This document shows, in pieces, positions 62,080 to 64,000 of a stretch of DNA of 64,000 nucleotides. This DNA comes from Phaeocystidibacter sp965659415 (GTDB lineage Bacteria > Bacteroidota > Bacteroidia > Flavobacteriales > Schleiferiaceae). Positions within the stretch are counted from its first letter, which is position 1; each line of letters begins with the position of its first letter. Location of the stretch: NCBI GenBank assembly GCA_965659415.1, contig CBFHVA010000003.1:172622-236621 (forward strand). Reading direction: 5' to 3'. A program made the position numbers and the translations under genes. The notes beneath the pieces were generated by a model, which saw only the letters and a program-made list of their open reading frames with translations, was not told where the DNA came from and did no database searches.

Positions 62080-62977
62080 CTAGTCGAAGTTGTTCTTTGA
62101 GTGCTTCCACGGAATCGAACTTCTGCTCGGCACGAATGCGCTGGTAAAAATCCACTCGAAGTTTATCTCCATAAAGGTCGCGATTGAAATCGAAAAGATT
62201 TACTTCTATGCGATGTTCTGCACCATGAACTGTGGGACGATGACCAATATTGCACATACCTGGGAGCAATTCGCTTTCTCCAGGAAGCTGAACGCGTACG
62301 GCATACACACCATCTCCGGGAATGAGCTTATTGGGGTCGTTGATTTCAATATTGGCCGTTGGATATCCAATGCTATTCCCAATTTGATCACCTTTCACCA
62401 CCCATCCCGTAGTGCGGAAGGCATAGGTGAGATAAGCATTCGCTGTGGCTACGTCGCCATCGCTCAATGCCTTGCGAATCTTAGTTGAACTTACATGTAC
62501 ATCATCGATATCTTGCGCAGGAATCTCTTCGACTTCAAAACCGTAAACCGGACCAAATTCTTTCAGATGTTCAAAGCTTCCTTCTCGATTTCGACCGAAA
62601 TGGTGATCATAACCTATGACCAAATGTTTTGCACCAATCTTATTCACCACCAGGTTGCGGACAAATTCCAAGGAAGATGTTCGTGAAAACTCCACCGTAA
62701 AAGGATGGATAATCAAGTTCTGCAAACCAGCCTCTTCGAGCAATTTGATTTTCTCTTCGAGATTAGTGAGCAACTTCAATTCCATATCCGGTTGCAGTAC
62801 AGATCGCGGATGAGGATGAAACGTGAGCAGGACGCTCTCTCCTCCGTTCTCCTTGGCTACCTCGTTCAAGCGTTGCAAGATTTTCCGGTGACCAACATGC
62901 ACGCCATCGAAGGTTCCGGTGGTTACTACGGCACAGTGCGATGTGGGAAAGTCGTCGATAGAATGGTAAACCTTCAT
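62048..62977 (-). CDS. ribF: Bifunctional riboflavin kinase/FAD synthetase
   Basis: RibF phosphorylates riboflavin and adenylates FMN to FAD. The 309-residue protein (ATG 62977) has the nucleotidyl-transfer GTFDGVHVGHRKIL and SSTKIRKAL in the N-terminal domain and PTANIEI plus YGDKLRVDFYQRIR in the kinase domain. The frame extends 20 codons upstream, but the promoter at 62995-63002 lies inside that stretch, so MKVYHS is the start. The LRR gene overlaps its end by 32 bases. Confidence 0.95.
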   Translation of the reverse strand: MKVYHSIDDFPTSHCAVVTTGTFDGVHVGHRKILQRLNEVAKENGGESVLLTFHPHPRSVLQPDMELKLLTNLEEKIKLLEEAGLQNLIIHPFTVEFSRTSSLEFVRNLVVNKIGAKHLVIGYDHHFGRNREGSFEHLKEFGPVYGFEVEEIPAQDIDDVHVSSTKIRKALSDGDVATANAYLTYAFRTTGWVVKGDQIGNSIGYPTANIEINDPNKLIPGDGVYAVRVQLPGESELLPGMCNIGHRPTVHGAEHRIEVNLFDFNRDLYGDKLRVDFYQRIRAEQKFDSVEALKEQLRLDETQARTILS

Positions 62978-62994
62978 GGGCGTGGGTTGTGCTC

Positions 62995-63002
62995 CAAAGG
63001 TA
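62995..63002 (-). promoter_or_regulatory. -7 element of ribF
   Basis: Minus strand TACCTTTG, perfect TAnnTTTG, 17 bases before the ATG at 62977, leaving about 10 bases of leader. Confidence 0.5.
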
Positions 63003-63011
63003 AAAATCGAA

Positions 63012-63019
63012 TAGATTTG
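63012..63019 (+). promoter_or_regulatory. -7 element for the 63055 gene
   Basis: TAGATTTG, perfect TAnnTTTG, back to back with the ribF promoter nine bases away. Confidence 0.45.
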
Positions 63020-63054
63020 TTGGACATAAGCATACAATGTAAAAACGCAACCCT

Positions 63055-63825
63055 ATGAAAATCGACTTATCAGCAGCCTTCAATGAAGGAGGAAGAATCT
63101 TTGGAAAAGCCATGGGGACTATGGTATTATTCACCCTTGTCTACATATTGATAAGCGCAGTGGGCGGAAGTATACCCTTTATCGGCACCTTCTACTCCCT
63201 ACTTATTGATCCGGTAATTGCTGCTGGTTTAATCTATCTTATACATGAAGCTTACCTTTCACAAACATCTAGATTCGAAACCGGATTCAATGGATTCAAG
63301 CAGTTTGGTGGAATCGTGATCATCAACCTCGTTACGGGTATCGTTGTTGGCCTCATGTTTCTAATTGTACTTCTTCCCTTCCTTATTTCTAATATCGGTG
63401 AGCTCATTGAAGAGATTCAGTACTTGGAGGAGTTTCAAAACACCACCGACCCGGACGAAGCCATGGCTTTTATCGATTACTTTCTATCGTTGATAGGTAT
63501 GTACTTGCCCGCTATAATCGCTGCGACCTTGGTGGCTGCTATTGGCTCCACGCTTTTCATATTTGCGCCTTTCTACTACATCGTGGGCAAACAAGAAATC
63601 GGACAATCCATCACCAAAAGTGTCAAAGCTGGGGCGGCCAATATGCATATTCTATTGCTCTTCCTACTCATCATAAGCTTACTCGCCATGGCATCCATTG
63701 TTACACTTTTTATCGGTTTACTTTGGATTATTCCTTGGACCCAGAGCATCACATATGCTATGTACCGTCAATTGGAACCCGGTGATCCTCAAATGGAATC
63801 GCAAGAGGAGGTTTTAGATCTATAA
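63055..63825 (+). CDS. Integral membrane protein of unknown function
   Basis: A 256-residue protein with about six hydrophobic helices (MGTMVLFTLVYILISAVGG, VTGIVVGLMFLIVLLPFLI, MYLPAIIAATLVAAIGSTLF, ILLLFLLIISLLAM) and an amphipathic loop with KQEIGQSITKSVKAGAAN, a pattern found in DUF975 and glycerophosphodiesterase-type membrane domains. The C terminus is acidic (ESQEEVLDL). No function can be assigned. A hairpin terminator follows at 63895. Confidence 0.7.
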   Translation: MKIDLSAAFNEGGRIFGKAMGTMVLFTLVYILISAVGGSIPFIGTFYSLLIDPVIAAGLIYLIHEAYLSQTSRFETGFNGFKQFGGIVIINLVTGIVVGLMFLIVLLPFLISNIGELIEEIQYLEEFQNTTDPDEAMAFIDYFLSLIGMYLPAIIAATLVAAIGSTLFIFAPFYYIVGKQEIGQSITKSVKAGAANMHILLLFLLIISLLAMASIVTLFIGLLWIIPWTQSITYAMYRQLEPGDPQMESQEEVLDL

Positions 63826-63894
63826 AAAAAGCACCAAGAGACCTGACATTGAGCGCAGTAGCACTCGGCGCATAGGATTCAGACTCAACCCACT

Positions 63895-63924
63895 AGGGAG
63901 GCGTTACGCCTCCCTTATTTTTTT
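63895..63924 (+). terminator. Terminator after the 63055 gene
   Basis: A 9-bp stem AGGGAGGCG/CGCCTCCCT with a three-base loop followed by TTATTTTTTT. Confidence 0.85.
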
Positions 63925-63958
63925 CCAAAAAGGGTAGCTTAAATGTGGGAAATAACCG

Positions 63959-63966
63959 TATTTTTG
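63959..63966 (+). promoter_or_regulatory. -7 element at the right edge
   Basis: TATTTTTG, perfect TAnnTTTG, after the terminator, pointing to a transcript that leaves the window. Confidence 0.45.
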
Positions 63967-63986
63967 CGCCCGAAAAGAGAGGCCCG

Positions 63987-64000
63987 ATGAACAGGGTTGG
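63987..64000 (+). CDS. Possible start of a gene cut by the window edge
   Basis: ATG at 63987 opens MNRV and runs off the window, 20 bases after a -7 element. Only four full codons are visible, so a coding gene is a guess; a structural RNA is also possible. Confidence 0.15.

Noticed and set aside
62978..63037. 20-codon N-terminal extension of RibF
   Set aside because: A perfect -7 element for ribF lies inside it, and relatives start at the MKVYHS position.
63980..64000. A tRNA or other structural RNA beginning at the right edge
   Set aside because: Too few bases are visible to judge; no D arm or acceptor pairing can be checked.

Overview
The window comes from a chromosome of a Bacteroidota bacterium, most likely a marine or aquatic member of Flavobacteriales. 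I infer this from the protein families (TonB-dependent receptors with carboxypeptidase-like plug extensions, DUF4249, DUF3127, PorV-like barrel, type IX secretion tails, bacterial GGGP synthase, Na+/H+ pyrophosphatase) and from many copies of the Bacteroidota -7 promoter element TAnnTTTG, two or three of them with a TTTG-like -33 box. The genus cannot be fixed. It reads as intact core chromosome: no rRNA, insertion sequence, phage or CRISPR array was seen. There are 55 supported protein genes plus one possible start at the right edge, three tRNAs, one TPP riboswitch, twelve hairpin terminators and about twenty promoter elements.

Layout. 1-5.3 kb: purS, an ACP-phosphodiesterase homologue, a small barrel protein, tRNA-Leu(TAA), tRNA-Gly(GCC), mutS, an RNA 2'-O-methyltransferase. 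5.3-14.5 kb: an OmpA protein with calcium-type repeats, deoxynucleoside kinase plus folK, sppA, a queuosine-precursor transporter, a UPF0104 membrane protein, DUF2797, a bacterial GH3 enzyme and a second deoxynucleoside kinase. 14.5-24.6 kb: membrane pyrophosphatase, pdhB, etfBA, a DUF151 nuclease-like protein, a CNT nucleoside transporter, thyA, an unknown secreted protein, folA. 24.6-38.2 kb: the tig-clpP-clpX run, a barrel/SPOR protein, DUF3127 plus flavin reductase, tRNA-Leu(TAG), a secreted propeller, a short-chain fatty acid transporter, and a run prc - orphan OppC permease - aat - unknown. 38.2-45.7 kb: a TonB receptor/DUF4249 pair, mscS, a glycosyltransferase, ruvC, greA-HIT. 45.7-54.5 kb: a three-gene envelope operon (1212-residue TonB receptor, 1342-residue secreted protein, PorV-like barrel). 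54.7-64 kb: a Rieske-like lipoprotein without intact ligands, ahcY, a phosphopantetheinyl transferase, GGGP synthase, and a thiamine module (YkoF-like binder, AAA kinase, TPP riboswitch, TonB receptor), then a leucine-rich protein, ribF and a membrane protein.

How the genes work together. Several themes recur. Nucleotide and folate supply: two deoxynucleoside kinases, a nucleoside transporter, thyA, folA, folK, purS. Protein turnover: trigger factor, ClpXP, Prc, SppA, Aat and a peptide-type ABC permease. Nutrient uptake through the outer membrane: three TonB receptors, one of them under a thiamine pyrophosphate riboswitch. The least understood unit is the envelope trio at 45.7-54.5 kb, which looks like a dedicated receptor, surface protein and type IX shuttle-like barrel with no SusD partner.

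Many starts were moved downstream from the longest open frame using family alignments from memory and promoter positions. mutS, folK and the GH3 gene appear to begin with TTG and the glycosyltransferase with GTG. All family assignments are by recognition of motifs, not by database search.
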